Assembly: GCF_002294995.1 (NCBI RefSeq)
Contig: NZ_NSGF01000008.1
Coordinates: 62,001 to 126,000, forward strand
DNA: 64,000 bases
Origin: Mesorhizobium sp. WSM3860
GTDB taxonomy: Bacteria > Pseudomonadota > Alphaproteobacteria > Rhizobiales > Rhizobiaceae
Reading direction: 5' to 3'
The notes under the pieces are model-generated. The model made no database searches. It was not told where the DNA came from and worked only from the letters and a program-made list of their open reading frames with translations. A program made the position numbers and the translations under genes. This document shows positions 45,378-54,720 of the stretch, piece by piece. Each line of letters begins with the position of its first letter. Within the stretch, counting starts at the first letter, position 1.

Positions 45378-46397
45378 TCAGCGGGTGGCCGCTGCTTTTT
45401 CCAGCAGATCGGCGTAGTGCCGGCGCGCCACGTCCGGATGCGATCTCAGCCGGCTCTTCAGCACATTGGTTCCGACATTGCGGAACAGCGGATTGTCGGG
45501 ATCGCTCGCCGGACCGCGCGCTTCGGCCGCCAGTTCCTCAGGCAGATCGAGCAGCGGAATGGTCGCGTCGAGCCGGGCGCTGAAGAAGAACGGCACCGAA
45601 ATCCGCTCGACACCGGCCGGCGGCGTGACGACGCGGTGCACGGTTGCCCTCAGATATCCGTTCGAAGCCAGCTCGAGCAGCTCGCCGATATTGACCACGA
45701 GCGTTTGCGGAATCGGATCCACATTCACCCAGCTGCCATCATATTCGACCTGCAGCCCCTTGTTCTCGTCCTGCAGCAGAAGGGTGAGGAAGCCGCCGTC
45801 CTTATGCGCGCCGACGCCCTGGTCGTCACCGGCGGCGTCGCGGCCGGGATAGCGCACGATCTTCATGCGGTGGTTGGGCTCGCCGCGATAGATCGGGTCG
45901 AAGGCGTCCTCCGGCTGAGCGAGTGACAGCGCGAAGGCCTTGAGGAGCCGGATCGCCACCTCCGTCGCCTTGGTCTGCCAGGCAAGCAGCGCCGGCTTCA
46001 GTTCGGGCAACGCAGCCGGCCACTGGTTCGGGCCTTGCAGCCGCGTCCAGGCCGGCACGCTCGGCCCTTGCGAAATGGTCGCGCGCTCGACGCCGATGTC
46101 GAGCTGCTCGCGCCAGTCGGCCTTGCCCCTGGTCAGCTCGCCGCCGGCGCGCGTGTAGCCGCGGAACTGCGGAGACTTCGCCATTTCGATGCCAAGCTTG
46201 TCGGCTTCCGGCAGAGCAAAGAAGCGTCGCGCCGCATCGAGCACCGCGTCGATGTCCGGCTGCGTAATGCCGTGGCCGCTGAGGTAGAAGAAGCCGATGT
46301 CGCGGGCGGCCGTGCGCAGATCAAACAAGAAAGGCCGCAGTTCCGACTCGCCCTGTTCCAGGCGGTCGAGATCGAGCACCGGAATTATTCTGGCCAT
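45378..46397 (-). CDS. isopenicillin N synthase family 2-oxoglutarate/Fe(II) oxygenase
   Basis: 339 residues. Iron ligands His198 and Asp200 (HKDGG) and His254 (TVHRVV); co-substrate pair Arg265-x-Ser267 (ERISVPFF). N-terminal DIOX_N (PVLDLDRLEQ.., FFYLSGHGI). The start at 46397 (MARIIPVLDL) follows AGAGGAAG; the open frame upstream is not coding. Bacterial members hydroxylate or desaturate diverse small molecules; true IPNS activity is unlikely as no peptide synthetase is nearby. Confidence 0.87.
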   Translation of the reverse strand: MARIIPVLDLDRLEQGESELRPFLFDLRTAARDIGFFYLSGHGITQPDIDAVLDAARRFFALPEADKLGIEMAKSPQFRGYTRAGGELTRGKADWREQLDIGVERATISQGPSVPAWTRLQGPNQWPAALPELKPALLAWQTKATEVAIRLLKAFALSLAQPEDAFDPIYRGEPNHRMKIVRYPGRDAAGDDQGVGAHKDGGFLTLLLQDENKGLQVEYDGSWVNVDPIPQTLVVNIGELLELASNGYLRATVHRVVTPPAGVERISVPFFFSARLDATIPLLDLPEELAAEARGPASDPDNPLFRNVGTNVLKSRLRSHPDVARRHYADLLEKAAATR

Positions 46398-46627
46398 GGA
46401 CAGCTTCCTCTTGGCGGTAACTCTTTGGTTTTCGTAAGTCCGGACGGAAAACCGCTGCGCACTTTTCCTGGAATTGCTCTGGCGACCCCGCCGCACGATG
46501 ACATGCGCGTTATTGCAGGTGAAGAAACGGGCCGACCAATCTCGTTGCAAACGGAGCAAGCCACCGCTCAATTCCCGGCCGTTGCGGCAAATTGCGTTCC
46601 ACTCGCCCACCGCTTCTCGCGCTTCGC

Positions 46628-46858
46628 TTATCCGCGATGGTCCAGCCGCACGACGAGCCGGTCGCCGACCCATTGAATGCCGCAGACCAGCACGATCAGC
46701 ACCGCGACCACGGCAACCATGACGCTGGTCTCGAAGCGCTGGTAGCCGTAGCGGATGGCGAGATCGCCGAGACCGCCGGCGCCGATGGCGCCGGCCATGG
46801 CCGAGGCGCCGGCCAGCGTGACCAGTGTCACCGTGAAGCCGGCGACGATGCCCGACTC
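46628..46858 (-). pseudogene. metI-like methionine ABC permease, C-terminal fragment
   Basis: The frame reads ESGIVAGFTVTLVTLAGASAMAGAIGAGG and then LGDLAIRYGYQRFETS to a stop, matching the end of MetI-type permeases (shown in parts). There is no start codon before a GTG at 46831, and the first two thirds are absent: directly upstream lies the stop of an SDR gene. No MetN or MetQ is present. Interpreted as a deletion remnant. Confidence 0.7.
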
Positions 46859-46877
46859 GCCACCTCGGCGCGGATCG

Positions 46878-47567
46878 TCAGAACGTCTCGACCCAGGGCC
46901 TCAGCTCGACCTCGAAGCTCCAGGCGCTGCGATGCTGGCGGTGGACCGCGAGATAGGTCTCGGCGATCGCGTCGGGCGAGAGGCGGCGATCCGGCCGGTC
47001 TGGCTCGGCCGCCTGTCCAGGCGGCTCGATCTGGCCGTCGATGATGAAATGGGCGACATGGATGTTCTTCGGACCTAGCTCGCGCGCCATCGACTGCGCC
47101 AGCCCGCGCAGCCCGAATTTCGGCATGGCGAAACCGGCCGAGCCGGAGAAGCCTTTGAGGCTCGCGGTGGCGCCGGTGAACAGGATCGAGCCGGAGCCGC
47201 GCTCAGCAAGCCGGCACGCCGCCTGCTGGCCGACCAGGAAGCCGCCATAGGCGCCGACGAGCAAGGCCTGTTTGACCGCCTCGGGATCGAGCTCTCCGAT
47301 CGGGCCCCGCGTGCGGCCGCTGGCGTTGAAGACGGCTATTTCGAGGGCGCCGGCCTTATCGGCCGCTTCGAACAGCCGCTCGACGGAGGCAGCGTCCGAC
47401 ACATCTGTTTCCACGGACGACGCGCCGGTTTCCTTGACCAGCGCGGCCAGTTTGTCGACATTGCGGGCGGCGAGCACGACGCGAAAACCCTCTTTGCCGA
47501 GGAGCCGCGCCAGCGAAGCACTGAGGCCAGCTCCAGCGCCTGCGATCACTGCGACATTGGCGGCCAT
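46878..47567 (-). CDS. short-chain dehydrogenase family protein lacking the catalytic Tyr
   Basis: 229 residues. N-terminal VAVIAGAGAGLSASLARLL (cofactor loop GAGAGLS) and NASG at about 85 indicate the Rossmann fold. At the YxxxK site the chain reads FAMPK: Phe replaces the Tyr, while Lys is kept, and the Ser position reads TGAT. The start at 47567 follows AGGAGG. This Phe form occurs in a distinct SDR subgroup with AHFIIDG near the C-terminus, so it may be a noncanonical enzyme or binding protein. Confidence 0.82.
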   Translation of the reverse strand: MAANVAVIAGAGAGLSASLARLLGKEGFRVVLAARNVDKLAALVKETGASSVETDVSDAASVERLFEAADKAGALEIAVFNASGRTRGPIGELDPEAVKQALLVGAYGGFLVGQQAACRLAERGSGSILFTGATASLKGFSGSAGFAMPKFGLRGLAQSMARELGPKNIHVAHFIIDGQIEPPGQAAEPDRPDRRLSPDAIAETYLAVHRQHRSAWSFEVELRPWVETF

Positions 47568-47756
47568 GCCGTTTCCTCCTTGAAATACTTTGATTTCCAG
47601 CCCGCAGGCTCGCGCCTTCGGTGACAAGAGGCAAGAACGTGGTTGCTCGATTTTAGCCATTTGGCGCAAAAGGCGGCCAGCAATGGTGGGGTGAAAGACT
47701 TGCCTGCCGGACCGATCCGTCCGACACGTGGTCCAGCGGCGATTCGAGGAACGACC

Positions 47757-48872
47757 ATGGAACCAATCTGGGCCGTCGGCCTGATGACCGGCACGGTGCT
47801 TGACGGCAATATCGACGTGGCGCTGATTAAAACCGACGGCGAGCGCATCGCCGACACCGGCACATACAAACTGGCCCCCTACCCGCAATCGATCCGCGCG
47901 CTGCTCGAAGAGTCGCTGCGCCAGGCACGCGTCTGGAATTTCGAGGGGCCGCAGCCGGCGATTTTTCGCGAGGCGGAGGAGGCGCTGACGCGCGCGCAGT
48001 CGGCGGCGGTCAGGGATTTGGTCGTAAGCCAGGGCATGAGCATGGGGGACATCGGCGTCGTCGGCTTCCACGGCCAGACAGTGCTGCATCGCGCCCCGCA
48101 GCCGGGACGGATCGGCCGCACGCGCCAGCTCGGCGACGGCGAGCTGATGGCCGCCCTGCTCGGCACCAAGATCGCCTATGACTTCCGCACGGCCGATGTG
48201 GCGGCCGGCGGACAAGGCGCGCCGCTCGCTGCCGCCTACCATGCGGCGCTGCTCAAAGAGGCCGATGCCAGCGGCGACACCGCGGTGCTCAATCTGGGCG
48301 GCGTCGGCAACATCACCTGGTGGGACGGCAAAGACAATATTGTCGCCTTCGACACCGGGCCGGCCAATGCGCCGGTCAATGATTTCATCAAGGCGAAGGG
48401 CCTCGGCGAGATGGATCGCGACGGCAGACTGGCTGCCGCCGGCACGGTCGACGAGGCAAGGCTAGAGCGGCTGCTGCAGCATCCGTATCTCACCAAACCC
48501 TATCCGAAATCGCTCGATCGCTTCGACTTCAGCGAGGCCATGGCGGACGGGCTCGGCGCCGAGGATGGCGCGGCGACGCTGACGGCTTTCACGGTCTCGG
48601 CGGTCGGCAAGGCGCTCGATCTGTTGCCGCGCCGGCCAAGACGACTGGCGGTCAGCGGCGGCGGCCGCCGCAACCCGACCATGATGGCGATGCTTGGCCA
48701 GCGCGCCGGCGTCGAAGTGGTGCAAGCCGAGGCGCTCGGCTGGAAGGGCGACGCGGTCGAAGCGGAATGCTTCGCGTTCCTCGCGGTGCGCGTGCTGCGC
48801 GGCTTGCCGATCAGCTTTCCGAGCACCACCGGGGTGCCGCAGCCGATGCGCGGCGGAAAGCTCGCGGGTTAA
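47757..48872 (+). CDS. anmK: anhydro-N-acetylmuramic acid kinase
   Basis: Phosphorylates and opens 1,6-anhydro-MurNAc during cell-wall recycling. 371 residues, ASKHA fold: [17 protein letters not shown] (the family MSGTSxDG loop is TGTVLDG here), [23 protein letters not shown] and [13 protein letters not shown]. The start at 47757 follows GAGGAACG. Convergent with the GNAT gene, ends overlapping by 4 bp. Confidence 0.92.
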   Translation: MEPIWAVGLMTGTVLDGNIDVALIKTDGERIADTGTYKLAPYPQSIRALLEESLRQARVWNFEGPQPAIFREAEEALTRAQSAAVRDLVVSQGMSMGDIGVVGFHGQTVLHRAPQPGRIGRTRQLGDGELMAALLGTKIAYDFRTADVAAGGQGAPLAAAYHAALLKEADASGDTAVLNLGGVGNITWWDGKDNIVAFDTGPANAPVNDFIKAKGLGEMDRDGRLAAAGTVDEARLERLLQHPYLTKPYPKSLDRFDFSEAMADGLGAEDGAATLTAFTVSAVGKALDLLPRRPRRLAVSGGGRRNPTMMAMLGQRAGVEVVQAEALGWKGDAVEAECFAFLAVRVLRGLPISFPSTTGVPQPMRGGKLAG

Positions 48873-49291
48873 GACAACTTCTTCTGCAGGAAGATGCGGC
48901 TGCGGCCGACCGGAAAATCCGCGAGCGTGCCGAACGGCCGGTAGCCCTGGCGCTGATAGACCTTGGCCGCGGTCGGATTGAAAGTGTCGATCCACGCGGC
49001 CTGGCAGCCGCGCGCCAGCGCTTCCCGTTCGGCCGCGTCCAGCATGCTGGCGGCGATGCGCCGGCCACGCAGGGTTTCGTCGACCCAGAGCCATTGCACA
49101 TACAGCCAGCCCCATGCGGTGTAACCGGAAATGCCGGCGACGATCGCGCCGGCGTCGTCGCGAACGAAGACGGCGAGCGTCTTCCTGCCCGAAGCGCCGA
49201 CATCGCCGTCGTTGAAGGCCGACAGGCCCTCGCCGACACGGGCGAGATCCTGCGGCAAGGGCTCGGCGGTGATCTCGAGCGTCGTCTGCAT
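48869..49291 (-). CDS. GNAT family N-acetyltransferase
   Basis: 140 residues with the GNAT motif [27 protein letters not shown] (shown in part: acetyl-CoA loop RGRRIA) and motif [11 protein letters not shown]. Resembles small aminoglycoside/protein acetyltransferases; substrate unknown. Confidence 0.87.
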   Translation of the reverse strand: MQTTLEITAEPLPQDLARVGEGLSAFNDGDVGASGRKTLAVFVRDDAGAIVAGISGYTAWGWLYVQWLWVDETLRGRRIAASMLDAAEREALARGCQAAWIDTFNPTAAKVYQRQGYRPFGTLADFPVGRSRIFLQKKLS

Positions 49292-49350
49292 GGTGGCTCC
49301 GGTACGGTTCGGAAGCCAGCCTTAGCCGGGGAGCGAAGCGGGACGCAAGC

Positions 49351-50532
49351 TTATTGCCGGGCAGATCGCCATGCCGCGGCCGATGCCGCCACCAGCATCA
49401 GCATGGCGGCGATCAGGGCGCAATTGGCGAAGCCGAGGTCCGTGTAGAGCGGACCGAAACCGGCGGTGCCGACGGTTACGGCGAGATAGGTGACTGCGCT
49501 GTTCAGGCCCATGATGGTGCCGCGCCGCGCGGGGTCGAGCGCGGTGAGCCGCATCACCAGAACGTTCAGCCCGAAATGGTTGGCAAGGCCCCAGACGGCG
49601 ATCGTCGCCATCAGCAGGCCGAAGCTGCCGCTGGCCGAGGCCATCGCGACGTAGACGACGGCAACCAGCAGATAGGCAAAGGGCATGACGCGACGGGCGC
49701 CGAGACGATCGATGACGCCGTCGAGCAGCGCCGCCGCGCCGAAGCCGAGCCCGTAAGCGATCGCCGCCAGCCCGTTGGCGCTGACCGGCTCGCCGAGACC
49801 TGCATGGAGATGATCGCCGAGATAGCCGTAAACACCATAGAAGGCGGTCATGAAGGCGCCGCAGGCGATCAGCAGCGGCAGGATTCCGGGCACAGTCAGC
49901 GCGCCGAGCGGCGACGGCGCCGGACCGCTTTTCCTGGTGTCGCGCAGCGAGCTGACCGACAGGCCGGCGACGGCGGTTCCGGCGAGAAGCGCGACAGCGG
50001 CGAAGACCGCCCGCCAATGGATGAGATCGGCAAGCACCGCCGATAGCGACACACCGGCGACCATGGAGAGCGTCCAGCCGGTCAGCACGACGCCGATCGT
50101 TCCGCTTTCGCGGCCAGCCGGCGCGATCGCCGCGGAGCTGACGTAGATCGCCGGCATGGCGACGCCAGCAGCGATGCCGGCGACGAGCTGGGCCGCGACC
50201 AGCGCCGCCACCGTCGGCGCGAGCGCGCTGCCCACCAGCGCCAGCGCAAGCAACAGCAATGCGCCTTGGAGCATGCGGCGGGCGCCGATCCGGTCGATAT
50301 AACGGGCAAGGAAAAGCGCGCTCGCCGAGGTGCCGAGGCCGAAGGCCGCGGCGGCCGTCATCACGGCCGGCACGCTGGCCCCGAACGATGCCGCGACGGC
50401 GGGTGCAATCGGCCCGAGAACCAGCGAGTTGGAGCCGATGACGGCAATGCAGCCGGTGAGCAGGTAGGCTGCCGCCGGGATCGGTGCACGGGCCACCGCG
50501 GTCAGAATTGCTGATTGATCACTGTTCGACAT
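49351..50532 (-). CDS. MFS transporter (DHA1-like)
   Basis: 393 residues, 12 predicted helices. The loop 2-3 motif is ARYIDRIGARRML and its second-half twin is DGVIDRLGARRVM. Sugar-efflux or drug-efflux type (AraJ/YdhP-like). Divergent from an Lrp-type regulator 48 bp away, which probably controls it; LysE- or EamA-like amino acid exporters are commonly paired with Lrp regulators, so the cargo may be an amino acid. Confidence 0.88.
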   Translation of the reverse strand: MSNSDQSAILTAVARAPIPAAAYLLTGCIAVIGSNSLVLGPIAPAVAASFGASVPAVMTAAAAFGLGTSASALFLARYIDRIGARRMLQGALLLLALALVGSALAPTVAALVAAQLVAGIAAGVAMPAIYVSSAAIAPAGRESGTIGVVLTGWTLSMVAGVSLSAVLADLIHWRAVFAAVALLAGTAVAGLSVSSLRDTRKSGPAPSPLGALTVPGILPLLIACGAFMTAFYGVYGYLGDHLHAGLGEPVSANGLAAIAYGLGFGAAALLDGVIDRLGARRVMPFAYLLVAVVYVAMASASGSFGLLMATIAVWGLANHFGLNVLVMRLTALDPARRGTIMGLNSAVTYLAVTVGTAGFGPLYTDLGFANCALIAAMLMLVAASAAAWRSARQ

Positions 50533-50580
50533 ATCTCCATAATGGCCGAATTGAATTCAGCATCAATGGAGAATTTCCAT

Positions 50581-51120
50581 ATGGACGCAGAAACAGATGA
50601 CGTTCAGCGGAACAAGCAGCCAACCCGTGAGGTCGACCCGATCGACCGAAAGATATTAGGCGTTCTGGTGGACGATGCGACCATCAGTTATGCCGAGCTC
50701 GGCGATCGCGTCGGCCTGTCGCCGCCGGCGGCGCATGAGCGGGTGAAGCGGCTCAGGCGCAGCGGCGCCATTCGCGCCACCTCGGCGATCATCGATCCGA
50801 AGGCCATGAAGAAGCCGCTGCTCGCCTTCGTGCATATCGACACAAGGGGCTGGGGCAAGACGCCGGAATTGATGGCGATCTCGGAATGCCCGGAGGTGGA
50901 AGAGATCCATTCGGTCGCCGGCGACACCTGCATGCTGCTCAAGGTACGCACCGAGGACACAAGGGCGCTCGAAGGCCTGCTGTCGCGTATCTACGAGACG
51001 CCGGGCGTGGTCTCGACGCGCAGCTATGTGGTGCTGTCGACCTATCTCGAACGGCCGGTGCAGCCCGAGATAACGAGCGAGTGGCCGACGCCGAAGCATA
51101 TGGCGACCCCCATGTATTAG
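50581..51120 (+). CDS. Lrp/AsnC family transcriptional regulator
   Basis: 179 residues. Helix-turn-helix at 20-65 (VDPIDRKILGVLVDDATISYAELGDRVGLSPPAAHERVKRL, quoted in part) and RAM effector domain with FVHIDTRG and EVEEIHSVAGDTCMLLKV. Of the in-frame ATGs at 50542, 50566 and 50581, the last has a GGAG nine bases before it. Divergent from the MFS gene. Confidence 0.85.
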   Translation: MDAETDDVQRNKQPTREVDPIDRKILGVLVDDATISYAELGDRVGLSPPAAHERVKRLRRSGAIRATSAIIDPKAMKKPLLAFVHIDTRGWGKTPELMAISECPEVEEIHSVAGDTCMLLKVRTEDTRALEGLLSRIYETPGVVSTRSYVVLSTYLERPVQPEITSEWPTPKHMATPMY

Positions 51121-51289
51121 GGCGCCGCCAACTGATGGCGCCTGGAACGCTCTAGCAGATAGAAGGCCATAGGGTTCAAATATCGTCTGAGATATGGCAG
51201 CTTTCCTTTGTTGCTCCGTCCTGATGTGGCGCCGCCTGAAATTGCGCCAGACGCAACGAACTCAATTGACCTTGCGTTAAGCGCTATGC

Positions 51290-51445
51290 TTGGACATCGA
51301 TCTGAATCTGCTCATCGCCCCCGATGTCCTGCTCCAGGAACGCAGCGTGACTTTGGCAGCGATCAGCACCTCGGCGATGAGCCGCACCCTGTCGCGGCTC
51401 AGGGAGGCGCTCGGCGACTTAATGCCTGCACAGGCGCGGCAGTGA
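51290..51445 (+). pseudogene. LysR family regulator, N-terminal remnant
   Basis: 51 codons from a TTG reading LDIDLNLLIAPDVLLQERSV then TLAAISTSAMSRTLSRLREALGD before a stop. This is the LysR helix-turn-helix (compare LNLLxALxxLLxERSVTRAAxxLxxSQSAMSRTLxRLREALGD) with about seven residues deleted between the helices and the whole effector domain missing. It overlaps the 3' end of the opposite XRE gene. Confidence 0.65.
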
Positions 51446-52214
51446 CCGGCTGGGCCTCGGTCAGGAAAGACAGCACGGCGGAGGGTAGCGCTGCGGAATT
51501 GAGCGCATAGATGCCGCAACGCGATATGAGACTTCTCTTGTCGACACGTTTCCCCAGAAAGTGCCAGACGGTGCGGGTGGCGTAGGGCAGGTTGTTGTTG
51601 CGCCACGATATACCCATGGTGACGCCCCGCAGGTAGCGCCGCTGATACGTTTCGAATGGCATGAGGATCGTCTGTCCAAAGGTTGGTGCCTCACCGCGCG
51701 TCAGTTCCGTCAAAAAGATGCGCTGGTGGCGATACGCCGCGAGCCCCGTATAGCGTGAACGCTGCACGATGCCGTTTTCGGCATCTTCGATGCGCTCAAG
51801 CGTGGAAACCAGAATTTGTCCGCCGCTCTCGCGCAGGTGAGAGCAGGCGCAGACGATCCGGCCAGGCCAGGACAACGACGTGTGCCATGCCTGGTAGAAT
51901 CCGAGATATGGTCCGAGTGCATGCAGGTCACCTGGAAAGGCGTCGGCCAACGGCCATTGCAGGGCGGTTTGTCGGCGCCGCTCGTCCAATTTGCCGCGAA
52001 AGACGCCCGGGGAAAGGTCGAAATCCGCTGGTTCGAGGCCGAAAGCTGCCGCGATCGTCAGAAGATTATGAGCGGAAGGAAGGGTTCCTGCATTGAGGTA
52101 GCGGTTGAACTGTTGCCGGTTGATGCCGATGGTGCGACACAAATCGGACACCGATCTGTGGGTGCTGCAGGCAAGGTTCAGGTTGTTGCTGAAATTGGCG
52201 CATGGCTTGCTCAT
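51399..52214 (-). CDS. helix-turn-helix (XRE-type) regulator
   Basis: 271 residues. An XRE-like DNA-binding domain at about 18-65 (SVSDLCRTIGINRQQFNRYLNAG, PSAHNLLTIAAAFGL), then a 200-residue domain with no recognised family (GPYLGFYQAWHTSLSWPGRIVC). The C-terminal tail TAAPVQALSRRAPP is read antisense to the LysR remnant, so the original C-terminus may have been altered. Divergent from the substrate-binding protein gene 104 bp away and probably its regulator. Confidence 0.72.
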   Translation of the reverse strand: MSKPCANFSNNLNLACSTHRSVSDLCRTIGINRQQFNRYLNAGTLPSAHNLLTIAAAFGLEPADFDLSPGVFRGKLDERRRQTALQWPLADAFPGDLHALGPYLGFYQAWHTSLSWPGRIVCACSHLRESGGQILVSTLERIEDAENGIVQRSRYTGLAAYRHQRIFLTELTRGEAPTFGQTILMPFETYQRRYLRGVTMGISWRNNNLPYATRTVWHFLGKRVDKRSLISRCGIYALNSAALPSAVLSFLTEAQPVTAAPVQALSRRAPP

Positions 52215-52318
52215 GGAGACAGTATAAACTCGCTTAAAAACGCTTCAAGCGACGAAATTGCGCTGCCCCGGGCTAAGCCTAGTATCGGGCCGAAAGGCTT
52301 CACCCCAAGGGGAACCCA

Positions 52319-53881
52319 ATGAGCGCTTCCAGCAGGTTATCGAGTCTCTCACGCCGTGATCTCCTTCAAGCGGGGGCCGCTCTGGGCCTTGTCGCAGCCG
52401 CCGGCTCTCTGGCGCCGCCGGCCGTGGCGGCAACGCCGGTGCGCGGCGGACAGTTGCGGCTGGGACTCGATGGCGGCGGCTCAGCCGATACGCTTGACCC
52501 GGCTTTGGCGTCCGGCAGCGTCAGTTTTGTGATCGCGCATTGCTGGGGCGATACGCTGGTCGAATCCGATCCCGAGACGGGCGCAGCGGTTCCCTCGCTG
52601 GCTCAATCATGGTCCCCGTCGGCCGACGCCAAGGAGTGGACGTTCAAGATGCGCAAGGACGTTCGTTTTCACGACGGCAAGGAGTTTACCGTTACCGATG
52701 CTGTCGAGACGTTGCGTCGCCACGCCGGGAAGAAATCGCAATCGGGCGCGTTTGGCCTGCTGTCCGGGATAGACCGCATCGAGGAACGCTCGGGCGACAT
52801 GGTGGTGGCTCTTAAGGAGGCCAATGCCGACCTACCGCTGATATTTACGGACTATCATCTTCAGATCCAGCCAGGCGGCGGGATGGAAAAACCGGCCGCC
52901 GCAATTGGCACTGGCCCCTACAAACTGGTTGCGTTCGAGCCGGGCATTCGCGCCGCCTTCGAAAAGAACACTCACGACTGGCATCAGGACCGGGGCTACG
53001 TTGACAGCGTCCTCATTACCGTAACGAATGACCTGACTGCCCGGACCAACGCCCTGCGGTCCGGTCAGGTCGACTTCATCAGCACTGTCGAGCCGAAGAT
53101 CGTGCCGTTTCTGGAGCGGGTTCCGGGTGTCAACATCCTGCGCGCCTCTGGCAAAGGATTCTACTCCTTCCTGATGCATTGCGACACCGCGCCGTTCGAC
53201 AACAACGATCTTCGTCTGGCGCTCAAATATGCGGTGGACCGCGAGGGTATCCTCAAGCGGGTTCTGGGCGGGTTCGGCACCATCGGCAACGATTACCCGA
53301 TCAACGCCAACTATGCTCTCGCGCCTGCCGACATAGAGCAGCGCAAATACGATCCCGAGAAGGCTGCGTTCCATTTCAAGAAGTCGGGCCATCAGGACCC
53401 GATCCTGCTGCGCACCTCAGAGGCGGCGTTCCCCGGCGCGGTCGATGCGGCTCAGCTTTTCCAACTGAGCGCGGAAAAGGCCGGCATCAAGATCAATGTG
53501 CAGCGCGAGCCGAGTGACGGCTACTGGTCGGAAGTCTGGAACGTCAAGCCGTTCTGCACCTCCTTTTGGGGCGGGCGTCCGACGCAGGACGCGCGCTATT
53601 CCACTTCCTACGTTTCCAACGCGGAGTGGAACGACACCCGCTTCAAGCGGCCCGACTTCGACAAGATGGTGGCACAGGCGCGCGGTGAACTGGATGAGAC
53701 CAAGCGGCGCGTACTTTACCGTGACCTGGCGCTAATGGTGCGAGATGAGGGTGGCCTGATACTGCCGGTATTCAACGACTACATCAACGCTTGTACGAGC
53801 CATCTTAAGGGTTTTGTTCCGGATATTGGCAATGACTTTTCCAATGGCCGCATCGCCAGCCGGGTCTGGCTGGAGGCTTGA
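52319..53881 (+). CDS. peptide/opine-type ABC transporter substrate-binding protein, orphan
   Basis: 520 residues, SBP_bac_5 (DppA/OppA) family. The signal peptide has a twin-arginine motif SRRDLLQAG, so Tat export is likely, with cleavage after PPAVAA. Mature motifs are LDPALASGSVSFVIAHCWGDTLVE, WTFKMRKDVRFHDG and DLRLALKYAVDREGI. No permease or ATPase genes follow, only a broken hydrolase, so it lends specificity to a transporter elsewhere or is left over. Confidence 0.9.
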   Translation: MSASSRLSSLSRRDLLQAGAALGLVAAAGSLAPPAVAATPVRGGQLRLGLDGGGSADTLDPALASGSVSFVIAHCWGDTLVESDPETGAAVPSLAQSWSPSADAKEWTFKMRKDVRFHDGKEFTVTDAVETLRRHAGKKSQSGAFGLLSGIDRIEERSGDMVVALKEANADLPLIFTDYHLQIQPGGGMEKPAAAIGTGPYKLVAFEPGIRAAFEKNTHDWHQDRGYVDSVLITVTNDLTARTNALRSGQVDFISTVEPKIVPFLERVPGVNILRASGKGFYSFLMHCDTAPFDNNDLRLALKYAVDREGILKRVLGGFGTIGNDYPINANYALAPADIEQRKYDPEKAAFHFKKSGHQDPILLRTSEAAFPGAVDAAQLFQLSAEKAGIKINVQREPSDGYWSEVWNVKPFCTSFWGGRPTQDARYSTSYVSNAEWNDTRFKRPDFDKMVAQARGELDETKRRVLYRDLALMVRDEGGLILPVFNDYINACTSHLKGFVPDIGNDFSNGRIASRVWLEA

Positions 53882-53977
53882 ACCGGGAAAATGATCGGAC
53901 CTGTCGGGCGGCGGGATGGTGTGCTTGCCACCGGGTGGAGCTTTTGTAATTGATCGCATGGGAAGAATTTCCGTGTC

Positions 53978-54240
53978 GTTGAAAACGAACGGATCGCTGC
54001 CCAAGGCTGGTCGAACGGTAATGTCGCCATGACGGGCTCCTGGGGCGGGTTCAACGCGCTTCAGATCCGGCTCTCAAACCACGAGCGCTCAAGACTGTGA
54101 TTTCCCAATCGCCCACCGTCGACCGCTACGATGGCGACATCCACTACAAGAATAGTGCGCAGCTGCCGGCACAATTGTCATGGGCGGCGACGATGATCGC
54201 GTCGCCGAAGACGACTGAGCAGCGTAAGCGCGCCCATCCG
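53978..54240 (+). pseudogene. CocE/NonD-type hydrolase, internal remnant
   Basis: Two frames together encode a piece of an X-Pro dipeptidyl-peptidase/CocE-like hydrolase. First RIAAQGWSNGNVAMTGSWGGFNALQI, where GxSxGG of the nucleophile elbow reads GSWGG. Then, after a frameshift between about 54064 and 54085, ALKTVISQSPTVDRYDGDIHYKN, matching the family's alkavisqcptdDRYadDiHY segment. Both the N- and C-terminal parts are absent. Boundaries are approximate. Confidence 0.7.
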
Positions 54241-54267
54241 CGCCCCGCCGAGATCGACAGGGTGGGT

Positions 54268-54582
54268 TCAAACTTCCCTGTTGTCGAAAAGGAACATTTG
54301 AACGCCCGAGTCATCAGGCGCGTAAATTCGGCGATCCGCGCCAGCCGCTTTTCCTTCAGGGCTTGCAAACGCCTTTTCGATCGCCGCGAGGTCGTCGAAA
54401 TATAGCGTTCCGATCCGATGGATATTGGAAGTTCCTACAGGCGTTGCGATGGGGCCGTCGCTGACCTCATATTTCCTGAGACCGGGAATCTTCTTGGAGA
54501 GAGGCACATGGATTTCGAAGTAGTGTCGGTCAAATGCCTCGGCGTCCTTCGGTGTCGGGTAGATAACGACCATCCGGGCCAT
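54268..54582 (-). CDS. EthD family protein
   Basis: 104 residues, ferredoxin-like dimeric alpha+beta barrel fold: MVVIYPTPKDAEAFDRHYFE at the start and the His-containing segment HVPLSKKIPGLRKYEVS typical of EthD/YciI-like proteins. The start at 54582 follows GGAGCACC. EthD proteins are small accessory proteins of catabolic clusters; function here unknown. It abuts the hydrolase remnant on the opposite strand. Confidence 0.8.
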   Translation of the reverse strand: MARMVVIYPTPKDAEAFDRHYFEIHVPLSKKIPGLRKYEVSDGPIATPVGTSNIHRIGTLYFDDLAAIEKAFASPEGKAAGADRRIYAPDDSGVQMFLFDNREV

Positions 54583-54720
54583 TGTGGTGCTCCTTCTGTT
54601 TCGGACACACCAAAGACGACTCGAAGGATGGAAACGGAACGCGGCGTAAAAGATTTTTCTTGAAGGCGTGTGCTTACCGAGCGCTGCAGCGAGCAAGGCA
54701 GCCAGTCCGATCGACCCGTC

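Noticed and set aside
45378..46397. Beta-lactam biosynthesis from the isopenicillin-N-synthase-like gene
   Set aside because: No ACV synthetase or acyltransferase is near. The IPNS name is a family label for many bacterial 2OG oxygenases.
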